From: Algicoccus sp048820935
GTDB taxonomy: Bacteria > Pseudomonadota > Gammaproteobacteria > Burkholderiales > Burkholderiaceae_B
Reading direction: 5' to 3'
Length of the DNA: 64,000 bases
Assembly: GCF_048820935.1 (NCBI RefSeq)
Contig: NZ_JBMERD010000001.1
Location: 248,001-312,000, forward strand
Positions 27,247 to 34,602 of this stretch are shown here, in pieces. Position 1 is the stretch's first letter, and each line of letters opens with the position of its first letter. The translations under genes and the position numbers were made by a program. The notes under the pieces are model-generated. The model searched no databases, was not told the DNA's origin, and saw only the letters and a program-made list of their open reading frames with translations.

Positions 27247-27363
27247 CAAAGAAACCCAGCCCCTTCATCATACGCTGCGTTAAACAACAACACAAAGTTT
27301 TCAGGATTTATTTTTCCTACTAAATTCCAAAATGCAGGTCACGAAAACAATAGGGTTTCTTTG
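27247..27363. repeat. 117-bp element with 11-bp inverted ends (CAAAGAAACCC)
   Basis: CAAAGAAACCC at 27247-27257 recurs inverted at 27353-27363. It fills the gap between the toxin-antitoxin pair and the DUF3489 gene and may be the boundary of the inserted cassette. Confidence 0.35.
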
Positions 27364-27376
27364 AACAAACAAAACG

Positions 27377-27832
27377 TTAACTGGCTCGGTAGATGCGATC
27401 ACCCTTCTCAGGCTTGTCGGAGGTGATGACCACCCCCTTGCGCTTTAGGATCCCGGCAAAGGTGCCACGCACCGTGTGGCTCTGCCAACCCGTGGCTTCT
27501 ATCACCTGTTCGATGGTCGTGCCCTCGGGACGTTGCAGTAGATCCAGCACCGTGGCCAGTTTACTGCCAGCTCGAAACAAAGGTTTGTCTTGGGACTCTG
27601 CCTCCTCAACCTGCTGCGGCTGCTCGATGTTGAGCACTTGATAAGCCACCGGTGTCACCATCCAGTTTTGTCCGTCGTTGGATGCAAGCCCGTTGTTTAA
27701 CAAGCACTGCAGGACTCTGGTCTTGATGCCACCTCTGACGTTGTCTGGGAACCATTCAATGCGCCCTTGGGTGTGCTCGATGGCGTGGGTCAACACGGTT
27801 TGCTGTGTCTCGGTCATTAAGATCGTTGTCAT
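27377..27832 (-). CDS. DUF3489-domain protein
   Basis: A 151-residue protein with a winged-helix-like C-terminal domain: KLATVLDLLQRPEGTTIEQVIEATGWQSHTVRGTFAGILKRKGVVI, which matches the DUF3489 family common in prophages. The N-terminal half is also helix-turn-helix-like. AAGGAGAATAACC precedes the ATG. Role unknown. Confidence 0.8.
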   Translation of the reverse strand: MTTILMTETQQTVLTHAIEHTQGRIEWFPDNVRGGIKTRVLQCLLNNGLASNDGQNWMVTPVAYQVLNIEQPQQVEEAESQDKPLFRAGSKLATVLDLLQRPEGTTIEQVIEATGWQSHTVRGTFAGILKRKGVVITSDKPEKGDRIYRAS

Positions 27833-27877
27833 GGTTATTCTCCTTCATAGGTGCCGGGACAGGCCCGGCAGTTTTAA

Positions 27878-28183
27878 TTACTCGGTGTCTGTCTGATCGG
27901 CTGTGGTCTGTGCCATCTGAGTCATCACAGCGGCACTTGCCAGCTCTGCCTGAGCCCCTGCCAGCATGTCTAAACGCACGTTGCTCGGCACAAAGGTGGT
28001 CAGGTGGCCCAAAGCCCAGTTCAAGCTGTCAGCCTTGTCCTGCAGGTCGCTCGCGTCGTTGTAACGATCGATGTGACGGTCCAGTTCATTTAAAGCAAGC
28101 ACCAGCACTCGGCGGGCGTTGTCCAGGGCTTGAGTGCCATGCTCGTCTGCGAGGCGGGCCTTGAGGTCGATAAAGTTTTTCAT
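27878..28183 (-). CDS. Hypothetical prophage protein
   Basis: 101 residues, predicted mostly helical (LKARLADEHGTQALDNARRVLVLALNELDRHIDRY). No family recognised. A good ribosome-binding site (AAAGGAGCTTCAC) precedes the ATG, and the DUF3489 gene follows at 45 bases, so they are likely co-transcribed. Confidence 0.65.
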   Translation of the reverse strand: MKNFIDLKARLADEHGTQALDNARRVLVLALNELDRHIDRYNDASDLQDKADSLNWALGHLTTFVPSNVRLDMLAGAQAELASAAVMTQMAQTTADQTDTE

Positions 28184-28200
28184 GTGAAGCTCCTTTGATT

Positions 28201-28220
28201 AGCTGTTGTTTTGTACAGCT
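28201..28220. promoter_or_regulatory. Operator-like inverted repeat in a divergent promoter region
   Basis: AGCTGT-N8-ACAGCT lies just upstream of the 101-residue gene (minus) and before the HNH gene (plus), the expected place for a phage regulator's site. Confidence 0.3.
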
Positions 28221-28302
28221 TCATATTTGCTTCAATTTGAACATTTATCAAGCACTAACTGATTGTTTTTAAATATGTTTTTACTCTTGATCGTATTGCG
28301 CC

Positions 28303-28632
28303 ATGGCCACCCGAGCGCCGTTGTTTAAACGCCTCACGACCGCTCGGCGACACGAGCCCACACCACCTAACTGGGGGCGTGGACGCGGCCCTGGGTGGGC
28401 CAAACGCAGACTGGAGATTCTGAAGCGCGATGCCTGGCTGTGCCAGTGCAAAGACTGTCGACAAAGAGCAGTGCCACTGCCCGCACACGAGGTCGATCAC
28501 ATCGTGCCGTTTGCCGAAGGTGGTGGTGATGAGCATAGCAACCTGCAAGCCATCAACAAGCGCTGTCATCGTAAGAAAACCGCTCAAGAAGCGCGTCGAG
28601 GACAGGCTAAAAACCATGATTCAAAAACATGA
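28303..28632 (+). CDS. Phage HNH endonuclease
   Basis: A 109-residue HNH nuclease. The zinc-binding and catalytic part is WLCQCKDCRQRAVPLPAHEVDHIVPFAEGGGDEHSNLQAINKRCHRKKTAQEA, with two Cys pairs, the HxxDH-like catalytic His/Asp and the final His. In tailed phages such genes sit right before the terminase and help DNA packaging. A terminase remnant is found 0.9 kb downstream. Confidence 0.9.
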   Translation: MATRAPLFKRLTTARRHEPTPPNWGRGRGPGWAKRRLEILKRDAWLCQCKDCRQRAVPLPAHEVDHIVPFAEGGGDEHSNLQAINKRCHRKKTAQEARRGQAKNHDSKT

Positions 28633-28796
28633 TGAATCACAGTTTTAACAAAAAATCAATAGAAGCAAAGAGCAATACAGAGTAAGGGGTGGGATCAAAG
28701 TCCGCAAGAATTTCTTAAGACCACCCACCCAAACATTTTTTTGCAGGCGCGAAATTAACTATAGGGTAATGTTTTGACTCTATGGGAAGAGTGCCA

Positions 28797-29153
28797 TCAC
28801 GCAATCAGCACGTCAGCTGGAATACCCAGCTCGTGATGTAGTTTACGAATCATGTTCAAAGTCAGTGGTCGCTTACGACTAAGCACTTCATAAACTCGAT
28901 TTGATCGACCGATCATGGGTTCCAACTCTTTAACCCCTAAACCGCCTTGTTCCATCCTAAATTTGATGGCCTCAATTGGATCAGGTGATTCAATCGGAAA
29001 ATGCTTGGCCTCATAGGCCTGAACCAAAGTCGCCAGAACATCCAGACGATCCCCTTCAGGGGTTCCAATCGCTGGATCCATATCAACCAACACTGAAATT
29101 TCTTTCAATGATGCCTGGTAATCGGCTTGAGTACGAATGGGACGGATGTGCAT
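28797..29153 (-). CDS. HigA-type antitoxin with helix-turn-helix domain
   Basis: 118 residues. The N-terminal half (ADYQASLKEISVLVDMDPAIGTPEGDRLDVLATLVQAYE) is typical of HigA-type antitoxins linked to HigB toxins; the C-terminal part carries an XRE-like helix-turn-helix (VKELEPMIGRSNRVYEVLSRKRPLTLNMIRKLHHELGI). It follows the toxin gene by 17 bases, the reverse order typical of hig loci. Confidence 0.87.
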   Translation of the reverse strand: MHIRPIRTQADYQASLKEISVLVDMDPAIGTPEGDRLDVLATLVQAYEAKHFPIESPDPIEAIKFRMEQGGLGVKELEPMIGRSNRVYEVLSRKRPLTLNMIRKLHHELGIPADVLIA

Positions 29154-29170
29154 ATCTGTGCCTCTGTAAT

Positions 29171-29473
29171 TTATGTCATCTCCACGGTTTCAGCATCTAT
29201 CGCGTCATATTCTTTATGCGTACCGACGAACTTAACGTACACGACTTGTAAGCGATAAGCCACCGCAACAATGAGGCGATAGTCATTGCCTTTTATATTG
29301 AATACCACACGACGATTTTTTAATATGCTGGCGTTTCGATACTGTGCCTTGATATCCGCAGGTTGCTCCCAGTTTGCAGCGAGCGCCTCCTTATACCAAG
29401 ACTTAAGCGGCTGCTCTGCAGCGGGATGTCGCATCCAGAATTCACGCAATGTGGCAATGGCAAACACTCTCAT
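29171..29473 (-). CDS. HigB-type mRNA interferase toxin
   Basis: About 100 residues from MRVFAIATLREFW, the usual N terminus of this HigB group; the open frame extends 18 codons upstream. YRNASILKNRRVVFNIKGNDYRLIVAVAYRLQVVYVKFVGTHKEYDAID carries the basic and His residues of the RelE fold. The pair is wedged between the HNH gene and the terminase remnant, against the prophage reading direction. Confidence 0.88.
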   Translation of the reverse strand: MRVFAIATLREFWMRHPAAEQPLKSWYKEALAANWEQPADIKAQYRNASILKNRRVVFNIKGNDYRLIVAVAYRLQVVYVKFVGTHKEYDAIDAETVEMT

Positions 29474-29559
29474 ATCGTTATGACAGTCCCAATTCGGGAC
29501 TGTCGCAAGATAATTTTTAAACTTCAATCACACTAAGATAATCACGGATTTCTATCATT

Positions 29560-29730
29560 ATAAGAGGACGCAAACCAACCCCCATCGCACTGAAGACCTT
29601 CGCTGGCAACCCCGACAAACGCCTGTTAAATAAAAACGAGCCGCAACTGCTGCTGTCTGACCCGACCCCGCCCGACTGGTTCACCGACAATCAGGCCCGT
29701 GTCTGGAGCTGTGCACAGCTGACAACCTGA
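29560..29730 (+). pseudogene. Terminase small subunit (P27 family) remnant
   Basis: The frame (I)RGRKPTPIALKTFAGNPDKRLLNKNEPQ is the hallmark N terminus of P27-type phage terminase small subunits. It stops after VWSCAQLTT at 29730, less than half of the usual length. The expected start codon reads ATA instead of ATG. The large terminase, portal, protease and capsid genes that should follow are absent. Confidence 0.8.
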
Positions 29731-29914
29731 CTTTGTCACCACGGTCGATTAAACCAAACTTTACACCTGTCGCATCCTTTGGGATAGTCGCATTTACAAC
29801 ATCGTCTCAATCGAGACTGATCTCACCGCCCGACGCGTGTAGCTGCTTCGGGTCGAACAAGGAACCTCTGAGGGTCAATAAACAAGAAGCCTTTAGCGAG
29901 GCTTTGATTGTTTT

Positions 29915-30115
29915 TTATTGATCGCTGACTGATTTATTCATCGGCCTTACATTGACGTCCTTTGCCATACTGCGAGCTTTTGCAATGTTAGCCAAGGCCC
30001 CTCTCAACAACACAGGATCATTCTCCTCTTTAACCGCAGACAAATACTCGGCAATCGCTTGCTCGCTGTCGAGATACTCAGCCGCATCAAAAAGTGAAAT
30101 CTCAATGGCTTTCAT
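29915..30115 (-). pseudogene. Antitoxin remnant (HigA-like, missing helix-turn-helix)
   Basis: The 66 residues match the start of the antitoxin at 34080: FDAAEYLDSEQAIAEYLSAVKEENDPVLLRGALANIAKARSMAK parallels FDVSNYLNDEADIAAYLQAV...ALGDIAKARGM. The DNA-binding C-terminal half is missing, and no toxin partner is seen upstream. Confidence 0.7.
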
Positions 30116-30168
30116 GGCTTTTTCTCCCTATCCGTATAACCAACTAAGTATTTACAAGGTCAAAAAAT

Positions 30169-30342
30169 ATGGCAAAACGTAACCTCCAACAACGCATTAT
30201 GCACTAGCTGGATCGTATCGAAGGCAAACTTGACACGCTCATTCTGGCGCTGGCTGAATACGATGAAGATGACGTGCCACCCACTGATCTGGACTGCATT
30301 ATTGCCACAACTGAACATGACCAAACTGAGAGTCTGGAATAA
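30169..30342 (+). pseudogene. Small prophage gene with an amber stop
   Basis: Beginning ATGGCAAAACGT, the frame reads MAKRNLQQRIMH, a TAG, then LDRIEGKLDTLILALAEYDEDDVPPTDLD to a TAA at 30342. Its coherent composition on both sides of the TAG suggests a 57-residue coiled-coil-like gene with one nonsense change. Family unknown. Confidence 0.45.
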
Positions 30343-30379
30343 CAATCAAGCTCAGGTGTATGCGATCTGACTGAACGGT

Positions 30380-30637
30380 TCAAATCTTAGGTCTTGGTTT
30401 TTTACTCGCCTGCCAAAGCTCGTAATTTGTCTGCATGTTTATCCACATTTCAGCACTTGTGCCTAAGGCCTCATGAAGCCGTAAGGCCATATCAGCTGAT
30501 ATGCCAGCCGAACCATTCAGTATTCGTGACAAAGCCACACGAGTAACACCAAGACGACGTGCCGCTTCTGTCACAGTTAAATCGCCTAGGTATTCACGAA
30601 GCACCAGACCCGGGTGCGCGGGGGCATGCATACGCAT
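30380..30637 (-). CDS. higA: HigA-family addiction-module antidote, without toxin
   Basis: 85 residues from MRMHAPAHPGLVLREYLGDLTVTEAARRLGVTRVALSRILNGSAGISADMALRLHEALGTSAEMWINMQ, the canonical HigA signature including the XRE helix-turn-helix. The usual higB toxin, expected upstream, is missing: phage gene sequence begins about 90 bases away. The longer frame start at 30661 is less likely than MRMHAP. Confidence 0.85.
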   Translation of the reverse strand: MRMHAPAHPGLVLREYLGDLTVTEAARRLGVTRVALSRILNGSAGISADMALRLHEALGTSAEMWINMQTNYELWQASKKPRPKI

Positions 30638-30724
30638 TTTGTTCTCCAGGTCACAAACCATTCTTGTGATTTTAAAGGAGCTGCCTGTCGCAAGACGAAT
30701 TGGCCATCAAAACTGAGATTAGAG

Positions 30725-31249
30725 ATGAAGGTTGATATCAAAATCCGAGGCATTGACAACGTAGTCAAAACCTTAAATTCACTGCCACCCGAGATAGTCA
30801 GTCAGCGTGGTGGACCTGCTGCGCTCTCACTGGCCAAGGGTGCAAGAATGATCCGTGATCAGGCACGCACCAACATTCTGAGCGGGGTGGCTGCCCGTGG
30901 CAACGTAAGTACCGGGCTACTGGCCAAGAACATCATGGTCACGCGAGCTCGCAGAGGTCCTCAAGGTTTTAACGGCGAGCGGTACCTCGTGCGAGTACGA
31001 CCTAAAGTGGCCCACTACGCAGGCAACCGTCGAAACGTACGTCTGGGTCGTGCTGGCAAAGCTTATCTGACACAAGGCCCTGCTTACTACGGTCGGTTTC
31101 TAGAATACGGAACCAGCAAGATGCCAGCCTACCCTTGGTTGCGTCCCGCTGTTCAACAAAAGGGACGAGCCGCCATCGAAGTCATTACCCAAGATCTGGA
31201 TAACCGCATTCAGAAGATTGTCACGCAACTCGAACAGAAGAACCGCTAA
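30725..31249 (+). CDS. HK97 gp10-family phage head-tail protein
   Basis: 174 residues starting at the ATG after an AGAG sequence. VDIKIRGIDNVVKTLNSLP opens the HK97 gp10-like fold, GARMIRDQARTNI and AYYGRFLEYGTSKMPAYPWLRPAV are diagnostic. These proteins join tail and head in siphophages. The next gene starts one base before its stop, as in intact phages. Confidence 0.88.
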   Translation: MKVDIKIRGIDNVVKTLNSLPPEIVSQRGGPAALSLAKGARMIRDQARTNILSGVAARGNVSTGLLAKNIMVTRARRGPQGFNGERYLVRVRPKVAHYAGNRRNVRLGRAGKAYLTQGPAYYGRFLEYGTSKMPAYPWLRPAVQQKGRAAIEVITQDLDNRIQKIVTQLEQKNR

Positions 31250-31620
31250 TGTTTGCACCAATTTACCAAACACTGAATACACCCGCTGTGCAGGCCTTGG
31301 TCGACACACGAATCTATAGCTCAGGCTTTGCGCCGCAGAATGTGAAAGCGCCATACCTGACTTGGTACGTTGTCAGCACCGACCCACACAACCAACTCTC
31401 TGGTCGCCCTTGCGGTGACACCGACATGGTGCAAATCGACTGCTGGGCCGGACCAGATGATGGTGGAGAAGCTGTATGCGTGTCGCTGGCCAGTGCAGTA
31501 CGAGATGCACTGGATGCCGCCGGTCAAGCCAATCGCGTGATCTTGCAGGCGCGTGAATCAGACACGAAGCTGTTTCGCATCTCACTGCAGGTTGAGTTTA
31601 TATACAACCGCTCAATTTAA
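31249..31620 (+). CDS. DUF3168-family tail completion protein
   Basis: 123 residues: IYQTLNTPAVQALVDTRIYSSGFAPQNVKAPYLTWYVVS followed by MVQIDCWAGPDDGGEAVCVSLASAVRDAL, the typical DUF3168/gp17-like tail-terminator pattern. Directly coupled to the gp10 gene. Confidence 0.87.
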   Translation: MFAPIYQTLNTPAVQALVDTRIYSSGFAPQNVKAPYLTWYVVSTDPHNQLSGRPCGDTDMVQIDCWAGPDDGGEAVCVSLASAVRDALDAAGQANRVILQARESDTKLFRISLQVEFIYNRSI

Positions 31621-31910
31621 GCGCTGACTTTTAGTTCAGCATGAAGTCCGGCACGAGAAGCCAAGGTCAGCAACATATCCAAACTGAAATCCTCGACTTT
31701 CCCCTGCACGAGTCGAGATACGCGGGGTTGTGTAACTCCCAGCTGCTCTGCTGCTTGAGCTTGGGTCCAACCTTTGGCTTTGATTTGCTGTTCAATGTGA
31801 ATCATGACCTCGGCACGCAGTTTCATGATTTGCGCTTGCGCTGGCTCAAACCCCAGATCAAGAAATACATTGCCGCTGCTTTGAGTGATATCGATACGGC
31901 TGCTGTCCAT
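31617..31910 (-). CDS. XRE-type antitoxin-like regulator
   Basis: 97 residues from MDSSRIDITQSSGNVFLDLGF. The C-terminal helix-turn-helix is GWTQAQAAEQLGVTQPRVSRLVQGKVEDFSLDMLLTLASRAGLHAEL, the pattern of antitoxins accompanying HigB/Gp49-like toxins. No toxin lies beside it. It overlaps the end of the convergent DUF3168 gene by four bases. Confidence 0.78.
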   Translation of the reverse strand: MDSSRIDITQSSGNVFLDLGFEPAQAQIMKLRAEVMIHIEQQIKAKGWTQAQAAEQLGVTQPRVSRLVQGKVEDFSLDMLLTLASRAGLHAELKVSA

Positions 31911-32072
31911 TTCAATTTTCCCTCGAAGTGATGTGAGAGTTTGCAAACACCGCCTCGAATTATACAAACACCTGCATAAGGCTTTTAAACCGCCCACAGC
32001 ACAAAGCAAACTAACTCATACACAACCATACCGTCGAGACCACTGAATCGGTGTTCTCGGTACAAACACCCA

Positions 32073-32095
32073 CCCGGCCTAGTGCCGGGTTTTTT
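32073..32095 (+). terminator. Rho-independent terminator before the tail tube gene
   Basis: CCCGGC-CTAGT-GCCGGG followed by TTTTTT, 14 bases before the tail tube start. Confidence 0.8.
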
Positions 32096-32109
32096 ATTGG
32101 AGCACTCCT

Positions 32110-32562
32110 ATGTCTATTAAGACCCAGGGTACACACCTGTTTTTCCAGACCGATGCGGTTTCGGACGGCTTCATGAAAGTGACCTGCCCGACCGGTGTCA
32201 GTGGATTAGGTGGCCCACGCGACCAGATCGATTCCACTTGCTTGGACGACACAGACGAGCGTCAATACCTCGCACGGTTGGCCTCACCCGGAATCGTGTC
32301 CATCCCTTTCAACCTCGAGCCCAAGGCCGCTGACCATCACGAGTTCTTTTACCTCAAAGAAACCGGAGAAAAGATTCAGTGGCTAATTTGCTTGTCCGAT
32401 GGCATCGAAATCCCAGAGCTAGATTCCAACGGCGACTTTGAACACCCTGCCGATCGTACAAGCATTGAATTCACCGCCTACGTAGCTGACGTCGAGATCG
32501 ACATTGCCACTGCCGACAAAGTCGGCAGGCACTTTGACTCTACAGCGCTCCGGGCGCGTTAA
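32110..32562 (+). CDS. Phage tail tube protein
   Basis: 150 residues resembling lambda-like/siphophage major tail tube proteins: FMKVTCPTGVSGLGGPRDQIDSTCLDDTDERQYLARLASPG, then FNLEPKAADHHEFFYL and the C-terminal TSIEFTAYVADVEID. Order after DUF3168 is the standard tail module order. Confidence 0.85.
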   Translation: MSIKTQGTHLFFQTDAVSDGFMKVTCPTGVSGLGGPRDQIDSTCLDDTDERQYLARLASPGIVSIPFNLEPKAADHHEFFYLKETGEKIQWLICLSDGIEIPELDSNGDFEHPADRTSIEFTAYVADVEIDIATADKVGRHFDSTALRAR

Positions 32563-32583
32563 CTGGACTTGGAAGGATTAATC

Positions 32584-32921
32584 ATGCTGGATACCGCTTT
32601 TTTATCTCCGACACGATTCACGCTCGCGAGGTCGAGTTGGCCGACGGCAGCAAACACACGCTGCACTTTAAAGAACTGCCTGCCGGAAGCTTTCGGCGCT
32701 TTGCACTGGACAACGACTCGGACAACGAGCAGGTGCGCATCGACAGCATGGCCCGATCGATTGTTGCCGCTGTCGTCACCCCTGATGGCAAACCGGCCTT
32801 GACACTCGAGCAAGCTAAGAAGCTCAAGGTCGGCCCGATGCTCGCCCTCTTTAATGCTTTGCAGGAGGTCAACGCCACCGCCCCAAAAGAGATCAACACA
32901 GGCGATTCTGGCACATCTTAG
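32584..32921 (+). pseudogene. Phage tail assembly chaperone, frameshifted
   Basis: The start codon at 32584 gives MLDTAFL; a run of six T (32598-32603) breaks the frame. With seven T it would read MLDTAFFISDTIHAREVELADGSKHTLHFKELPAGSFRRFAL and go on to the stop at 32921. This matches small tail assembly chaperones (G-like) placed between the tube protein and protein T. A -1 base loss or sequencing error is the likely cause. Confidence 0.75.
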
Positions 32922-32923
32922 CG

Positions 32924-33190
32924 TTGGCGCTCGGTAAAACTGTCACGCAGTTGCAGCACACGATGCCGATGACAGAGTTCATGTCCTGGCAAGCCTTCTA
33001 CGAAGAGATGCCCTTTGATCACCATCACCGGTTTCATCGCCCTGCTGTGCTTGTGTCGTCGTGTTTTGCCGGAGGTCCGGCCAAAGACAAGTTTGAGTTT
33101 CTTGTGCCCACACCCGCACCTGAACAGTTTTCCAATGCGGACATGGCCATGCTGGCTGCGTTTGGTAATAAACCAAAAGCGCAAATTTAG
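32924..33190 (+). CDS. Phage tail assembly protein T
   Basis: 88 residues: LGKTVTQLQHTMPMTEFMSWQAFYEEMPFDHHHRFHRPAVLV, the typical start of protein-T-like chaperones, and a C-terminal PAPEQFSNADMAMLAAFG. The only start in frame is TTG at 32924. In lambda-like phages this frame is joined to the preceding one by a programmed frameshift, so independent translation is not certain. The tape-measure gene expected next is missing. Confidence 0.82.
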   Translation: MALGKTVTQLQHTMPMTEFMSWQAFYEEMPFDHHHRFHRPAVLVSSCFAGGPAKDKFEFLVPTPAPEQFSNADMAMLAAFGNKPKAQI

Positions 33191-33194
33191 AATT

Positions 33195-33624
33195 CTAGCT
33201 GTTCTGGTAACAATCCCATCGCAGTTGCGATTCACTCCTTTCGAGCTTTTCCAGGATTTTTAAGGCTTTTTTTTGGAGCTCTAGGCAGCCATCTTTCATC
33301 TCAATCTGACAACGAAGCCACTGATTCTCTTTCTCCAGTTATTCAATCTGTTTTTGTTCAGCAGTTTAAAGAGGTTTGGAACCTGGCGCTGATTTACTTA
33401 GACCGGCAACACCGCTTTCGCTCAGCTCGCGACGCCATTGCGCATCAGTTGACTAGAATAGAGTTTTCGCGACGCAGTAACGCACCCAGTTCGCCATGCT
33501 TGCAAGCATCAGTTTTCTGAAGAATCGATAGTTTGTATTCAGCCATAAAGACCCGGTAAGTCCGTTTTTCAAATACTGGATCGGGTTTGACCATCGGGTC
33601 AACAACGGTAATTGGTTTTGGCAT
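33195..33624 (-). pseudogene. IS3-type OrfA remnant (decayed insertion sequence)
   Basis: From MPKPITVVDP the minus-strand frames give YRVFMAEYKLSILQKTDACKHGELGALLRRE, then after two shifts QWRRELSESGVAGLSKSAPGSKP and IE-stop-LEKENQWLRCQIEMKDGCLELQKKALKILEKLE. That is the standard OrfA layout (HTH, linker, coil) of an IS3-related family. The ATG has a good AGGAGATCAAAA site. The orfB half is gone. The 67-bp repeat just upstream is evidently this IS's terminus. Confidence 0.78.
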
Positions 33625-33634
33625 TTTTGATCTC

Positions 33635-33701
33635 CTGAGCGCCTTGATATATACGTTATCTCGAAATCACATGGCTCAACTTTATGTTGACACATAGGGG
33701 G
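33635..33701 (-). repeat. Terminus of the decayed IS, copy 1
   Basis: Contains TGATATATACGTTATCTC and TATGTTGACACATAGGGGG. It directly precedes the OrfA remnant on the minus strand, which identifies the repeat as an IS end. Related copies: 34451-34516, 44066-44107 and part of 8363-8448. Confidence 0.7.
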
Positions 33702-33787
33702 ACATCTAGAGCAAGAACCATGAGTTTCAGCTTTCGGGATGCAAATAAATCATTGGCATATCGTAGCCACAAGGCTACAATGCACCA

Positions 33788-34093
33788 ATGTACAGCGTCA
33801 TTGAAACAGAGCCATTCATACAATGGTTCAACAGCTTAAAAGATCGCACGACACGTGCGCGGCTGCAGCTTCGACTAAGAAAAGCGTCACTTGGCAACCT
33901 CGGTGATCATAAATCTGTGGGCGACAATGTATGGGAGATGCGCGAAGTCTTCGGTCCAGGCTGGCGAATGTATTACGTCTTACACGGAAGCACAGTCATT
34001 ATGATGCTGGGCGGAGGCGATAAATCCAGTCAAAAGAAAGATATTGAACGAGCCAAAGCCTTGGCTCAGGAGTTACAAAATGAGCAAAATTAA
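33788..34093 (+). CDS. RelE-superfamily toxin (HigB/Gp49-like)
   Basis: 101 residues: IETEPFIQWFNSLKDRTTRARLQLRLRKASLGNLGDHKSVGDNVWEMREVFGPGWRMYYVL, then MMLGGGDKSSQKKDIERAKALAQEL. This is the pattern of the phage-derived Gp49-like/HigB-type addiction-module killer proteins. It overlaps the antitoxin start by 14 bases. The pair lies between two copies of an IS terminus. Confidence 0.9.
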   Translation: MYSVIETEPFIQWFNSLKDRTTRARLQLRLRKASLGNLGDHKSVGDNVWEMREVFGPGWRMYYVLHGSTVIMMLGGGDKSSQKKDIERAKALAQELQNEQN

Positions 34094-34379
34094 AACCAGA
34101 CCGTTTGATGTATCCAACTACCTCAATGACGAAGCTGACATCGCTGCTTATCTTCAAGCTGTGATAGAAGACGGAGATCCAGCACTGTTGGCAGCCGCGT
34201 TAGGCGACATCGCTAAAGCCCGAGGCATGACTCAATTAGCGCGTGACACTGGACTGTCTCGCGAAAGCCTTTACAAAAGCTTATCTGGCGAGCGTGCGCC
34301 CAGCTCCGACACGTTGTTCAAGGTTATCCACGCCATGGGCTTTAAGCTAACAATCGGAACTGTGACCACACATAATTGA
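34080..34379 (+). CDS. Antitoxin (addiction module antidote, HTH type)
   Basis: 99 residues from MSKIKTRPFDVSNYLNDEADIAAYLQAVIEDGDPALLAAALGDIAKARGMTQLARDTGLSRESLYKSLSGERAPSSDTLFKVIHAMGFKL, the typical partner of Gp49-like toxins, with a Cro/C1-type helix-turn-helix in the second half. Confidence 0.9.
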   Translation: MSKIKTRPFDVSNYLNDEADIAAYLQAVIEDGDPALLAAALGDIAKARGMTQLARDTGLSRESLYKSLSGERAPSSDTLFKVIHAMGFKLTIGTVTTHN

Positions 34380-34450
34380 CGAATAGCATATCTGCAACTA
34401 ACCAACCAAAGCAGTTACATAAAAAATTTACATGCTCCGATTTCGACCAT

Positions 34451-34516
34451 CTGAGCGTCCTGATATATACGTTATCTCAAAATCATGTGGCTCAGGTCTA
34501 TGTTGACACACAGGGG
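34451..34516 (-). repeat. Terminus of the decayed IS, copy 2
   Basis: Matches 33635-33701 over its length (CTGAGCG.CCTGATATATACGTTATCTC ... TGTTGACACACAGGGG). No transposase lies beside it. It separates the toxin-antitoxin pair from the Zorya operon. Confidence 0.7.
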
Positions 34517-34602
34517 TTTTGTGATCAAAACTTTATGCGATTCAGTGCTGATTAAGATATTTTTTCGTCAAAATTTGTGAAACTCAAGGGCTATCGACAT
34601 AT

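Noticed and set aside
27280..27300. GTTAAAC core resembling an integron attC site
   Set aside because: The partner core RYYYAAC is not found at a suitable distance and no integron integrase is present.
29862..29880. GGAACCTCTGA, identical to the IS5 left end
   Set aside because: An 11-base match without a second end or target duplication; may be a relic but is not supported.
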